A stretch of DNA of 64,000 nucleotides from Chitinophagaceae bacterium. GTDB lineage: Bacteria; Bacteroidota; Bacteroidia; Chitinophagales; Chitinophagaceae. Shown piece after piece: positions 54,691 to 64,000 of this stretch. The number at the start of each line of letters is the position of its first letter. Position 1 is the stretch's first letter. Under the pieces are notes generated by a model, which saw nothing but the letters and a program-made list of their open reading frames with translations, searched no databases and was not told where the DNA came from. The stretch spans positions 1 to 64,000 of the forward strand of contig CANFHA010000011.1 of NCBI GenBank assembly GCA_947446645.1, given 5' to 3'. The position numbers and the translations under genes were made by a program.

Positions 54691-55683
54691 ATGCAAAATA
54701 AGTCAAAATTCCAGGCCGGAGCCGAAAAGACCGCGCAAAAGCAGCGGCAAATTCAACAGACGATTGATAAGACCGATGAGAAGAAGCCTCATAAGGAATC
54801 AGCGAAAGCTATGCAGGCAGGAGCCAGAAATCATCCGCAGTCGCCGGTTTCAAAGCAACATCTTACCAAACCAGGAAAAGAAGCAGATCTGGAGGCTCAG
54901 CCCATGTATGATGCGCCCTATTATAAAGGCTCAGACAAACTGAAAGACAAGATTGCGATAATTACCGGTGGCGATTCAGGCATCGGAAGGGCAGTAGCGG
55001 TTCTGTTCGCCCGGGAGGGTGCCGATATAGTTATTATGTATTTGAATGAGCATGACGATGCCCGGCAAACTAAAACGATGGTGGAAAAAGAGGGCAGGAA
55101 ATGCATTGCAATCTCTGGAGATGTCTCAGATCGCAAGTTTTGCCTGGCCGATATAGAAGCTACAGTAAAAGAGTTTGGTGGTATAGATATATTGGTCAAC
55201 AATGCTGCCTTTCAGTTGCATGTTCCGGATTTTGAAGATCTCTCTGAGGAACATTTTGATTGTACGCTGAAGACAAATCTTTATGGTTATTTTCATATGG
55301 CCCAAGGGGTGATAAAATACATGAAGCCCGGGAGCGCAATAATAAATACCGGCTCTGTTACAGGTCTCATGGGCAATAAAGATTTGCTTGACTATTCGCT
55401 CACCAAGGGCGGCATTCATGCATTTACCCGCTCACTTGGTACCCACCTCATCCCCAAAGGTATAAGGGTGAATGCTGTGGCTCCCGGCCCGGTATGGACC
55501 CCGCTAAATCCTGCGGACAAGAATGTAAAAGCTATTGCAAAATTCGGCCAGGATACGCCCATGAAAAGACCCGCACAACCTGAGGAGATCGCACCGGCTT
55601 ATGTATTCCTCGCATCACCCCAATGTTCCAGTTATATTACCGGCGAAGTTTTACCAATAATTGGCGGCTATATCGGTGGCTAG
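54691..55683 (+). CDS. SDR-family oxidoreductase with basic N-terminal extension
   Basis: A 330-residue NAD(P)-dependent short-chain dehydrogenase. The nucleotide-binding motif is ITGGDSGIGRAVA, followed by NNAAF, the catalytic Ser in NTGSVTG and YSLTKGG (YxxxK). The C-terminal half has the conserved PGPVWTPLNP. A Lys/Gln-rich extension of about 75 residues precedes the fold, as in YhdF/YdaD-type general-stress SDRs. The substrate is unknown. An intrinsic terminator follows. Confidence 0.88.
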   Translation: MQNKSKFQAGAEKTAQKQRQIQQTIDKTDEKKPHKESAKAMQAGARNHPQSPVSKQHLTKPGKEADLEAQPMYDAPYYKGSDKLKDKIAIITGGDSGIGRAVAVLFAREGADIVIMYLNEHDDARQTKTMVEKEGRKCIAISGDVSDRKFCLADIEATVKEFGGIDILVNNAAFQLHVPDFEDLSEEHFDCTLKTNLYGYFHMAQGVIKYMKPGSAIINTGSVTGLMGNKDLLDYSLTKGGIHAFTRSLGTHLIPKGIRVNAVAPGPVWTPLNPADKNVKAIAKFGQDTPMKRPAQPEEIAPAYVFLASPQCSSYITGEVLPIIGGYIGG

Positions 55684-55724
55684 GCTTATTTATTCCGCTT
55701 GTTTATTACTGCATTACCTTTATC

Positions 55725-55749
55725 CTGTGCCGGGGACGGCACAGTTTTT
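55725..55749 (+). terminator. Intrinsic terminator after the SDR gene
   Basis: CTGTGCC pairs with GGCACAG around GGGGAC, followed by TTTTT. Confidence 0.85.
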
Positions 55750-55766
55750 ATACGGGCTAGTAATCA

Positions 55767-58700
55767 ATGTGTAAAGCTTTAAAGATCATCCTCTTCTCAT
55801 TCGGTGGCATCATACTATTGCTGCTGCTGGCCGTCGCGTATTTAAATACGCCTTGGGGGCAGAATTTTGTCCGCGCAAAGGCTGAAGGGTTTTTACGTTC
55901 TAAAATCAAAACCGTTGTTCACATTGGTCACCTCGGCTACGGCCTACCCAAGTACATCGTACTCAATGATGTCCTTTTTCTTGATGAAGCAAACGACACA
56001 TTACTGGCTGCCGGAGAATTGAAAGTGGATATCGCCATGTTGAAACTACTGCACAAAGAAGTCGATGTTCAGCAGTTGGTCTTCAAAGCGGTTCATTCGC
56101 ATATCTATCGTAATCTTCCCGATACTACTTACAATTTCTCTTACATCGTTGCAGCTTTCACGGGAAATAAGCCAAAGGATCCTAATAAGGTAAAGGACAC
56201 TGCCAGCTCATCCTTTCACATAGATCTGAATCGCGTAAGGTTGGATGACATCCATATGCGTTTCGATGACTATACCGGTGGAACTCGTATGGCGGTTAAC
56301 CTTGATCATCTGGATCTGAACATGAAAGAGCTGGATCTGCAGCAGATGTCATTCCACGTCCGGGATTTGGCCATTGCCGGGCTGGATGCGAAGTTCTCGC
56401 AGGACAGTTCATTCCTACCGCCTAAGGTTAAGGACACTGGTAAAACCCGGTTCACACTTATTGCCGACAACATTAATTTGCAGCAGGTTGCGTTCAATTA
56501 TGATGATGCCCTGCACAAGCTTTTATTTGGGCTGAAGCTTGGCGATCTGAAATTGCAATTGGATAAATTCGCTTTGGCTGACAATATCATTGATGTCAGG
56601 AAGCTGACTATGGACAATACTGCCATTACACTTTCTATGGGCTCCGAGTCTACCGCCCCTGCCTTTGTTGACACACTGATAAAGAAAGATACTACTGAAG
56701 GTTGGCACATAAACGCTAAGGATGTAAGCCTGGCCGGCACCAGCTTCAAAATGGACAATAATAGTGTAAAGCATATTGCCTATGGTATGGACTATGCACA
56801 CATGTTTTTCCAGAACACATCAATGTCCCTGACTGACTTGTTATACACGTCCGATACAATCTCAGGTAACGTTAGTCATTTCGCTGGTCACGAGCAATGT
56901 GGGCTTACCGTTAAGGAGCTTAAGACCATATTTAGGTACGATCCGCAAGGTGTCGTGCTGTCCGGGCTATTCTTGCAAACACCAAATACTACGCTTCAGG
57001 ACCATGTAGAAGTTCGGTATCCCTCTCTGGCAGCATTGAAAAGCAATACAAAATCACTGCAGCTGAATCTTAATCTCAAAAACAGCAGCGTAGATATGGC
57101 TGATGTTTTTTTATTCGCTCCGCAGTTAAAGGATATAGATGCATTTAAAAAAGTTGGGCGTGAACATTTTAAACTGGAGTCAATAGTAACAGGCACTCTT
57201 GGCAATATGAATATCGCCCGGTTTTATCTTGCTGGCTTAGGTAATACACAAATCGAATTGAAGGGCCGCCTGAATGGTCTGCCCGCGCCCAAAGATCTGA
57301 GTTATAACCTGGCCATTTCAAAGTTTGTTTCTTCTCGCAGGGATGTATCTTTATTTGTACCTGATTCCTTGCTTTCATCAGTAAGGCTGCCAGACAGGTT
57401 TGGTATTACTGGCCAGCTTGCAGGTACAGAGCTGGACTACAAAGCGGATATGCTGCTGGTAAGTACAGATGGCCGGGCATATATAAAGGGAACATTGGCA
57501 ATGTCTGCAGTTAAAGGCAAGGAAAGCTACAATATGTTCGTGAAGACGGACGCGCTTAACCTGGGTCATATACTAAAGAAAGATTCCCTTATAGGTGTGG
57601 TCTCGGCCAATGTCTTTCTGAAAGGTAAAGGCTTCGACCCAAAGACAATGAATACCGTGGCAGATGGCGAAATAGTTGCCGCTGATCTCAAAGGATATAA
57701 ATACCATGGCATAAAAATACGTGGCGATGTTGCATCGCAGGTAGGCAACGTTGTCGTAAAAGCCGCCGATTCTAACCTGCGCGTAAGCATGAACGCCCAC
57801 GCCGACTTTACCGCAAAATATCCTGCTTTCGTTGCAGATGTGCAAATGGACAGCATCGATTTTCACGCACTAAAGCTCTATAGTAGTGAGCTGCGTACAA
57901 GGGGTGTTATTCATGCAGACTTCCCTGAGTTCAATCCTGATTATCCACGTGGTTCTTTTGTTTGGCGCCAGCCAACTATTACCGCAGACGGTCGCCGGTA
58001 TTATATCGACAGTATGTATGTTATTTCCCGTCCCAGCCAGGATACCGGGCAGAACATTATTGCAAACCTTGACGTACTGCAGGCAACTATAACCGGGAAA
58101 ACGCCGCTAACAAAGATCGCTGCTATAGTACAGGACCACATAAGCCGGCACTACAATTTTGCTGCATTAGACAGCGCCAGGCGCGCAGTACCGGCTATCG
58201 TAAAGAAAGATACCAGCATACCGGCTGATTATAATCTTAACCTGATCGCACACGTCACAGACAGGCCATTGCTGCATAGCTTGTTACCCGGACTTACTTC
58301 TCTGGATTCTGTGCATATAGATGGGGCACTCACGCCAAAAAATCTCAGTCTTAATATAGCCATTCCTGATCTTGTATATGGCTCCAATTCCATTCAGAAT
58401 GGTACTGTACAGGTCAGTGGCGTTGATTCTGCATTTACCTACAAAATAAATGCTGACCAGGTATCCACCGGTGGTTTTAAACTCTGGTATGCCGACGTGC
58501 ATGGCAAGCTGGACGAGAATAAGATTACCACGGTCATCAGTCTTGCCGATAGTACTAAGAAAGAGGAATTTGCGCTGGCGGCAGAGGTGCAGATGGGAGG
58601 AGACACACAAAGCGTGACACTGCAAAAAGGATTAAAGTTGAACTACCAGGATTGGGACGTCGCTACGCCCAATCGAATTGTGTTGGCAAAGAAAGGATTT

Positions 58701-60803
58701 TACATTAGTAATTTCAGCATCAGCAATTTAGGTCAATACATTAAGGCCAACAGCGAGCAGCAACAGGCAAATTCCCCCGTAAAAATAGACATCAGCAATT
58801 TCCTGCTGGCCAATATCACCGCTGTTATGAGCAGGCACGATTCCATGCTGGTAAACGGGGGGCTGGGTGGCAATGTCACTATACAGCGCTTTACTCCATC
58901 ACTGCAAATGACAAGCGACCTCGCTGTGCAAAATTTATCTGTCCTTGGCGATACGCTGGGAAATTTGCGCGCACAGGTGTCTAACGCAAACGAAAATGCG
59001 CTGGACGCAAAAATCACGCTGAATGGCCAGGGTAATGACATAGGTCTTAGCGGCTCTTATTATTTGCAGAAGAAGGGTGGCGATGATTTTAATTTCGATA
59101 TAGATGTAAAAGCACTCGCGTTGCGTAGTTTTGAAACCATCGCACAGAACCAGGTCAATCATAGCTCCGGTTACATTCGCGGCAATCTGAAATTAGAAGG
59201 TACTCCTTCAGCGCGGCTGGTTACAGGCGCGCTGCGCACAGACAATATCACCACTACAATAACCCAGTTAAATGCTGTCTTTAAAATGCCTGCGGAGAAA
59301 ATTACTTTCGGCGGTAATACTGTAACATTCGACAACTTTACCATTCACGACAGCGCGGACAATAAGGCAGTATTTACCGGGGATATCAATACCGCTGATC
59401 TCTCTAATATCGGTTTTGATATGAAGGTGAAAGCCAACAACTGGAGGGCCATTCATTCAAAACCCAAGGACAACAAAAGCTTTTATGGCGATATGCTGCT
59501 GACCACTTCATTGACAATTAAAGGTACCATAGCTGCACCGATGGTAGATGGAGAGCTCAAGATATTAAAAGGTACAGATTTTACAGTAGTCACTCCGGAA
59601 AGCAATCCTGAAATACAAGCGACAAAAGGCATTGTGGTATTTGTGAACATGAAAGATACCGCACGCCGGAATGTGCTCGCGCCTAAGGTGAAAAAAGATA
59701 CAGTGAGGCGCAAACTGGCTAAGGGGTCAGACATCAATGTGAATATTTCTGTAGATAAAAATGCAAAGTTTAGTCTGATTATTGATCAGGCATCGGGAGA
59801 CTTCCTCAGTGTAAGGGGTGATGCCTCGCTTAATGCTGCAGTAACACCTGGTGGCGTACTCTCCCTGTCTGGTAACTACGATCTTCACGATGGGGCGTAC
59901 CAGCTCAACTATAATTTTATCAAGAGGAAATTCATCATTAAGGATGGCAGCACCATCACGTTTGCAGGCGATCCTGTAAAGGGCACTAACCTTGATGTCA
60001 CAGCTGTGTACGAAGTAAATATTCCGCCCTACGATCTTGTGGAGCGGCAGGTGACCGACCAGGCCCAGCTAAACTACTACAAGCAGCGTCTGCCCTTTGA
60101 CATCGATCTGCATATGAAGGGAAAAATTCTACAGCCATCAATTAATTTTGATGTCGTATTGCCAGACAACAAAGTGTACCCGCTTTCTTCCGACCAGATT
60201 GAGCTCATACAAAGTAAGCTCAGCCAGGTGCGCACAGATACCTCTGAACTGAACAAGCAGGTTTTTGCTGTGCTCATTCTCAGCCGCTTTGTTTCTGACG
60301 ATCCGTTCAGCTCCGGCGCTTCAAGTAGCCTCACGTTCACCGCATTACAGAGCGTGAGCACTTTTATTGGCGAGCAGCTTAACCAATTGGCTGGTAAGCT
60401 CATAAAAGGGATTGATATCTCGGCTGATCTGCAAACAACTGAGGATTACACGACAGGTGACATGCGCCAGCGCACAGATTTGAATCTCGCTGCATCGAAG
60501 ACGCTACTCAATGACCGGCTGAAGCTGACCATTGGTAACGATTTTGAATTAGAAGGTCCGCAAACAAACAACAATAATCAAAGCAATCTTGTTCCCTCAA
60601 ATCTTGCCGCGGACTACTTGCTGTCGGCAGATGGCCGCTACTCCATGCGCGCCTACAGGAAGAATTATGATGAAGGTGTGTTACAGGGTTATGTTATCGA
60701 AACGGGTTTGAACTTTATCGTAAACCTGGACTATAATCATTTTAAAAACGTGCTCCGTAAGAAAAAGAAGAACAAGGATAACCACGACACAGCAGGCAAA
60801 TAA
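55767..60803 (+). CDS. tamB: TamB-like translocation and assembly module protein
   Basis: A 1678-residue protein with one N-terminal membrane helix (IILFSFGGIILLLLLAV) and a long beta-rich body of AsmA/TamB type that would span the periplasm. The C-terminal TamB (DUF490) domain is recognisable (GDASLNAAVTPGGVLSLSGN, GAYQLNYNFIKRKF, SADGRYSMRAYRKN). TamB proteins act with an outer-membrane Omp85 partner in lipid transport or outer-membrane protein assembly. The TamL gene starts 10 bp downstream, which supports this role. The length is at the large end of the family, as is usual in Bacteroidota. Confidence 0.93.
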   Translation: MCKALKIILFSFGGIILLLLLAVAYLNTPWGQNFVRAKAEGFLRSKIKTVVHIGHLGYGLPKYIVLNDVLFLDEANDTLLAAGELKVDIAMLKLLHKEVDVQQLVFKAVHSHIYRNLPDTTYNFSYIVAAFTGNKPKDPNKVKDTASSSFHIDLNRVRLDDIHMRFDDYTGGTRMAVNLDHLDLNMKELDLQQMSFHVRDLAIAGLDAKFSQDSSFLPPKVKDTGKTRFTLIADNINLQQVAFNYDDALHKLLFGLKLGDLKLQLDKFALADNIIDVRKLTMDNTAITLSMGSESTAPAFVDTLIKKDTTEGWHINAKDVSLAGTSFKMDNNSVKHIAYGMDYAHMFFQNTSMSLTDLLYTSDTISGNVSHFAGHEQCGLTVKELKTIFRYDPQGVVLSGLFLQTPNTTLQDHVEVRYPSLAALKSNTKSLQLNLNLKNSSVDMADVFLFAPQLKDIDAFKKVGREHFKLESIVTGTLGNMNIARFYLAGLGNTQIELKGRLNGLPAPKDLSYNLAISKFVSSRRDVSLFVPDSLLSSVRLPDRFGITGQLAGTELDYKADMLLVSTDGRAYIKGTLAMSAVKGKESYNMFVKTDALNLGHILKKDSLIGVVSANVFLKGKGFDPKTMNTVADGEIVAADLKGYKYHGIKIRGDVASQVGNVVVKAADSNLRVSMNAHADFTAKYPAFVADVQMDSIDFHALKLYSSELRTRGVIHADFPEFNPDYPRGSFVWRQPTITADGRRYYIDSMYVISRPSQDTGQNIIANLDVLQATITGKTPLTKIAAIVQDHISRHYNFAALDSARRAVPAIVKKDTSIPADYNLNLIAHVTDRPLLHSLLPGLTSLDSVHIDGALTPKNLSLNIAIPDLVYGSNSIQNGTVQVSGVDSAFTYKINADQVSTGGFKLWYADVHGKLDENKITTVISLADSTKKEEFALAAEVQMGGDTQSVTLQKGLKLNYQDWDVATPNRIVLAKKGFYISNFSISNLGQYIKANSEQQQANSPVKIDISNFLLANITAVMSRHDSMLVNGGLGGNVTIQRFTPSLQMTSDLAVQNLSVLGDTLGNLRAQVSNANENALDAKITLNGQGNDIGLSGSYYLQKKGGDDFNFDIDVKALALRSFETIAQNQVNHSSGYIRGNLKLEGTPSARLVTGALRTDNITTTITQLNAVFKMPAEKITFGGNTVTFDNFTIHDSADNKAVFTGDINTADLSNIGFDMKVKANNWRAIHSKPKDNKSFYGDMLLTTSLTIKGTIAAPMVDGELKILKGTDFTVVTPESNPEIQATKGIVVFVNMKDTARRNVLAPKVKKDTVRRKLAKGSDINVNISVDKNAKFSLIIDQASGDFLSVRGDASLNAAVTPGGVLSLSGNYDLHDGAYQLNYNFIKRKFIIKDGSTITFAGDPVKGTNLDVTAVYEVNIPPYDLVERQVTDQAQLNYYKQRLPFDIDLHMKGKILQPSINFDVVLPDNKVYPLSSDQIELIQSKLSQVRTDTSELNKQVFAVLILSRFVSDDPFSSGASSSLTFTALQSVSTFIGEQLNQLAGKLIKGIDISADLQTTEDYTTGDMRQRTDLNLAASKTLLNDRLKLTIGNDFELEGPQTNNNNQSNLVPSNLAADYLLSADGRYSMRAYRKNYDEGVLQGYVIETGLNFIVNLDYNHFKNVLRKKKKNKDNHDTAGK

Positions 60804-60813
60804 ATAAACATCG

Positions 60814-63111
60814 TTGCAGGGATTTTGTAAAATATCATCAAAAGTATTCGTGGCGCTATTGTGCGCTATGCTTGCTGCATGTAGCAACAGCAGGCATTTG
60901 CCGGCAGGCGAGTCTTTGTATAAAGGCAGCAAGGTTCATATAAATGACAACGCAGCAAGCAAGAAGGAACGGAAAATTCTGAAGAACGACCTTGTGGGCG
61001 CAGTAAGGCCTAAAACAAATACTAAATCGCTTGGTGTCCGTTTAAAGCTCTCGCTCTATAACCTTGCAGGCGATACTAAAAAAACGAAAGGTATAAGACC
61101 ATGGTTACGCAATAAAGTTGGTGAGCCTCCGGTGTTGGCCAGCAGTGTGCACCTGGACCATAACAAGGAGATTATGATAAACCTCCTGCAGAACAGGGGC
61201 TTTTTTGATGCTAAGGTTTCAGCGAAGATGAATACCGACAAGCGTAGGAAATCCACTGCTGTGTTTAGTGTGGTTACAGGCACGCAATACAAAATAAACA
61301 AAGTTTATTTCAGGAATGATTCCTCCGACATTGCTCACAAGGTAGACAGTGCTTTCTCCGAAACGCTGTTGAAGCCAGGCGCACCATACAACCTTGATCT
61401 TATCAAAGCAGAGCGTGTGCGCATTGACCGGGGCCTTAAAGAACTCGGTTACTTTTACTTTAAGCCAGACTATGTGCTCGTAGTTGTCGATAGCTCTATT
61501 GGCAGCAACAAGGTGAATATGTACGTGAAATTAAAGCACAGGGAGATACCACCGGAGGCATATCGTGTATATACTATCAACGATATTTTCATTTATGCGA
61601 ACTATAAGTTGCACGGCAAAAGCGAAGACACAGGTAAGGCGGAGGCTGTGGTAATTGATAATTATCAGGTTATTGATAAGAAGAAGACCTTTAAACCCAT
61701 CGTTTTTTCGCAGGCAATGGTATTTGAAAAGGATGACATTTACAGCCTCGATGACCAAAATGTATCTATAAGCAGGCTGGTAAATATGGGCGTTTTCAAA
61801 TTCGTTAAAAATCGCTTCGACCCTATCAGTGAGTCCCTGATAAATGTTTACTACTACCTCACTCCATATCCAAAAAAGTCGCTTCGTTTTGAAATCGGTG
61901 CACTTACGCAGAACGACAACAGGGCAGGTACGGAGGGGAGTATAAGCTGGCGAAAGAGGAACACATTCAAAGGGGCTGAAGAGCTCATGTTTAAGATTAG
62001 GGGAGGCTTTGAAGCGCAGTACAGCGGGCCGGTGAAACAGCCCAATATTTACAATTTGGGCGCAGAGGTGAATCTTTCTTTTCCAAGGTTTGTAGTTCCG
62101 TTTCTTGATATTCAGACATCAAGCAGGTTTCTCCCCCGGTCCATTATTAAGTTAAAGTACAATTACGAGTCTGAGAAGGGTTTGGTAAGAATCAGTTCCT
62201 ATACGGCTTCTTATGGCTATAACTGGAAAGAAGGCCCCCACAAAGAACACCAGTTGTATCCGTTCAATTTTACCTACGTAACGACCGATACATTGGGAAA
62301 CGTATCAGACTTGCACCTCTTATATGGCAACCTGGTATTCGACGGTATCATACTCGGTCCCACCTATGAGTTCACCTACAATTCTCAGAAAAATGGTCTG
62401 CAGCGCAGGCATTCAGTATATTTCGATGGGCTTATAGATCTTTCGGGTAACATACTCGGCATTGCAGAGCGCGCGGATTACAAAACACATCCGCAAACGA
62501 TACTTGGCTCCCGGTATGCACAGTACGTAAAGCTGCAGCCTGACTTCCGCTATTACCTGCGCCTCTCTGGCGCATCTACTCTTGCGGCGCGTGTAATGGC
62601 CGGTTTAGGCATACCATACGGTAATTCCGATCAGCTGCCCAATATCAAACAGTTTTGGGCAGGTGGCAACAGTGATCTAAGAGGTTTTCCATCACGCCTT
62701 GTTGGCCCGGGTACTTTCAATGAGTACAGTGTGTATCACACCACTACTTATCTGCAGACCCTTGGCGATATGAAGCTGGAGGCCAATCTGGAATTGAGGC
62801 AGCATGTATACAAGTTTCTGAATGCTGCTGTTTTTTACGACATGGGCAATATATGGCTCTATAACAATACTACGGTTTACCAGCGCGGCACATTTACTCG
62901 CGATTTCTACAAGGAGTTTGCTGCAGATGTAGGGTTCGGTCTGCGCTTCGATTTTAAAATTCTCATCCTGCGTCTCGATCTGGGTATGCCTGTACGCAAA
63001 CCATGGTTGGCGCCGGATCAGCGCTGGGTCTTTAATCAGATCGATTTCTCTAATTCTCAATGGAGAAGAGATAACCTCGTCTTCAATATTGCGATTGGAT
63101 ATCCTTTCTAA
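60814..63111 (+). CDS. tamL: TamL: lipoprotein-type BamA/TamA-family outer-membrane protein
   Basis: A 765-residue Omp85 protein. The N-terminus has a lipobox (LAAC, Cys about residue 22), so unlike proteobacterial TamA it is predicted to be lipidated, as in Bacteroidota TamL. POTRA-like parts follow (about 100-350), and a 16-strand barrel ends at NIAIGYPF with C-terminal Phe. The start appears to be TTG (60814): no ATG gives a complete signal, and this start supplies the basic residues before the hydrophobic stretch. It lies 10 bp after tamB and is probably translated from the same mRNA. Confidence 0.92.
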   Translation: MQGFCKISSKVFVALLCAMLAACSNSRHLPAGESLYKGSKVHINDNAASKKERKILKNDLVGAVRPKTNTKSLGVRLKLSLYNLAGDTKKTKGIRPWLRNKVGEPPVLASSVHLDHNKEIMINLLQNRGFFDAKVSAKMNTDKRRKSTAVFSVVTGTQYKINKVYFRNDSSDIAHKVDSAFSETLLKPGAPYNLDLIKAERVRIDRGLKELGYFYFKPDYVLVVVDSSIGSNKVNMYVKLKHREIPPEAYRVYTINDIFIYANYKLHGKSEDTGKAEAVVIDNYQVIDKKKTFKPIVFSQAMVFEKDDIYSLDDQNVSISRLVNMGVFKFVKNRFDPISESLINVYYYLTPYPKKSLRFEIGALTQNDNRAGTEGSISWRKRNTFKGAEELMFKIRGGFEAQYSGPVKQPNIYNLGAEVNLSFPRFVVPFLDIQTSSRFLPRSIIKLKYNYESEKGLVRISSYTASYGYNWKEGPHKEHQLYPFNFTYVTTDTLGNVSDLHLLYGNLVFDGIILGPTYEFTYNSQKNGLQRRHSVYFDGLIDLSGNILGIAERADYKTHPQTILGSRYAQYVKLQPDFRYYLRLSGASTLAARVMAGLGIPYGNSDQLPNIKQFWAGGNSDLRGFPSRLVGPGTFNEYSVYHTTTYLQTLGDMKLEANLELRQHVYKFLNAAVFYDMGNIWLYNNTTVYQRGTFTRDFYKEFAADVGFGLRFDFKILILRLDLGMPVRKPWLAPDQRWVFNQIDFSNSQWRRDNLVFNIAIGYPF

Positions 63112-63203
63112 GTGTGCGAAGCAAACTCCCTTCTGCTTATGTTCATTATTACGCTGTAGTATAGGCACGTTTTTTATAGCCTTGTACCTAAAATGTGATT
63201 GCT

Positions 63204-63983
63204 ATGCGCGCGATATGGTCAGGTTCTATAGGTTTCGGTTTGGTAAATATACCGGTACGCTTATTCAGTGCTACACAGGAGAGCAGGCTGGATCTGGATA
63301 TGCTGGATAAGCATGGACATGCCCAGATCAGGTATGCGCGCATAAACGCCAACACGGGTAAGGAAGTAGCATGGGAGAACATCATTAAGGGCTACAAATA
63401 CAACGATGAATATGTTGCGCTTACTGACGAAGACTTCGAGAAAGTGAACCCTAAAAAAAGTAAGATGATAGAGATAACAGAGTTTGCGTCAGCAGACGAT
63501 GTTGATGTTGTCTATTACGACACGCCTTACTATCTTGAGCCGGTAAAAGGGGGAGAGAAAGCCTATGTGCTGCTAAGGGAGGCGCTTAAGAAAAGTGGCA
63601 AGGTTGCTATAGGTGAGTACATTATGCGCACAAAAGAAAACCTTTGCTTGCTAAAGCCGCAGGGTGAAATGTTGCTTTTGCTTAAGATCAGGTTTGCAGA
63701 GGAGATTCGCGACTATAGTGAACTCAATATTCCTAAAGATATTACCATAAAACCCGCCGAGCTTAAGATGGCCGAATCGTTAATTAAACAGTTAACACCT
63801 CGTAAGCTCTCTATGGATAAGTACAAAGACACTTACGATGAAGAGCTGATGAAAATAATAGAGGCGAAAGCTAAAGGGGGAAGGGTAGTAAAGCCCAAAT
63901 TTAAGATCATACATAATAAGAGCAAAGACCTTATGGAGCAGCTGAAAGCCAGCCTCGCAACTCCAAAAAAGAAGGCTTCATAA
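63204..63983 (+). CDS. ku: Ku protein of bacterial non-homologous end joining
   Basis: About 259 residues from the ATG at 63204, which gives the usual Ku start MRAIWSGSIGFGLVNIPVRL; a GTG nine bases upstream is less likely. It binds DNA double-strand ends and recruits LigD. Family landmarks are YVALTDEDFEKV, IEITEFA, YYLEPVKGGEKAY, and the basic C-terminus (VVKPKFK). An ATG at 63996 just after the stop may begin the next gene, possibly ligD, but the window ends there. Confidence 0.95.
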   Translation: MRAIWSGSIGFGLVNIPVRLFSATQESRLDLDMLDKHGHAQIRYARINANTGKEVAWENIIKGYKYNDEYVALTDEDFEKVNPKKSKMIEITEFASADDVDVVYYDTPYYLEPVKGGEKAYVLLREALKKSGKVAIGEYIMRTKENLCLLKPQGEMLLLLKIRFAEEIRDYSELNIPKDITIKPAELKMAESLIKQLTPRKLSMDKYKDTYDEELMKIIEAKAKGGRVVKPKFKIIHNKSKDLMEQLKASLATPKKKAS

Positions 63984-64000
63984 ATACTTTATTTTATGGC

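Overview
The window looks like a chromosomal segment from a Gram-negative Bacteroidota, most likely a Chitinophagales/Chitinophagaceae-type soil or freshwater bacterium. The evidence is T9SS type A C-terminal sorting domains on many secreted proteins, near absence of Shine-Dalgarno sequences, a lipoprotein-type TamA (TamL) next to TamB, and the ligase-associated DNA repair cassette. No rRNA, tRNA, CRISPR array, transposase, integrase or reverse transcriptase was seen.

Left edge (1-3.1 kb): a decayed accessory strip. It holds a broken type I restriction specificity gene (hsdS) with an in-frame stop, a truncated XRE-type regulator, a small lipoprotein, and a membrane-anchored C-type-lectin-fold protein. 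The C-terminus of that last protein has the codon signature of a diversity-generating retroelement (DGR) variable region. A hairpin and a long two-part inverted repeat follow it.

Centre (3.1-43.4 kb): a cell-surface region dominated by three giant secreted repeat proteins of 2662, about 3165 and about 5180 residues. All are built from Cys-paired BIG_2-like Ig domains ending in a T9SS sorting domain. Between giants 1 and 2 lie a minus-strand operon (SdiA-regulated-type protein, OprO/P-like porin, lipoprotein, EEP-fold protein) and an inverted, plus-strand copy of its lipoprotein-type and EEP-fold genes. Five transcription units here, including all three giants, share a promoter-like box: GTAACATT, exactly 7 nt, then nAnnTTTG. 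Giant 3 shows nested repeats (six copies of exactly 216 bp, two of 462 bp, about 2.5 of 1569 bp, and a 783-bp unit), and it shares a propeller-like module with giant 1. Both EEP proteins have replaced catalytic residues.

Right part (43.4-64 kb): DNA repair, oxidative stress and envelope biogenesis. It contains an AlkB-like dioxygenase, a FAD oxidoreductase with a Rieske domain, the four-gene ligase-associated cassette (exonuclease, ATP-dependent ligase, Lhr-like helicase, PdeM) with the exonuclease frameshifted at a TA run, a SemiSWEET, a large-subunit catalase, an SDR, TamB/TamL and Ku. The window ends just after Ku, where a new gene may begin.

Assignments rest on reading translations and motifs by eye. 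No database search was run.
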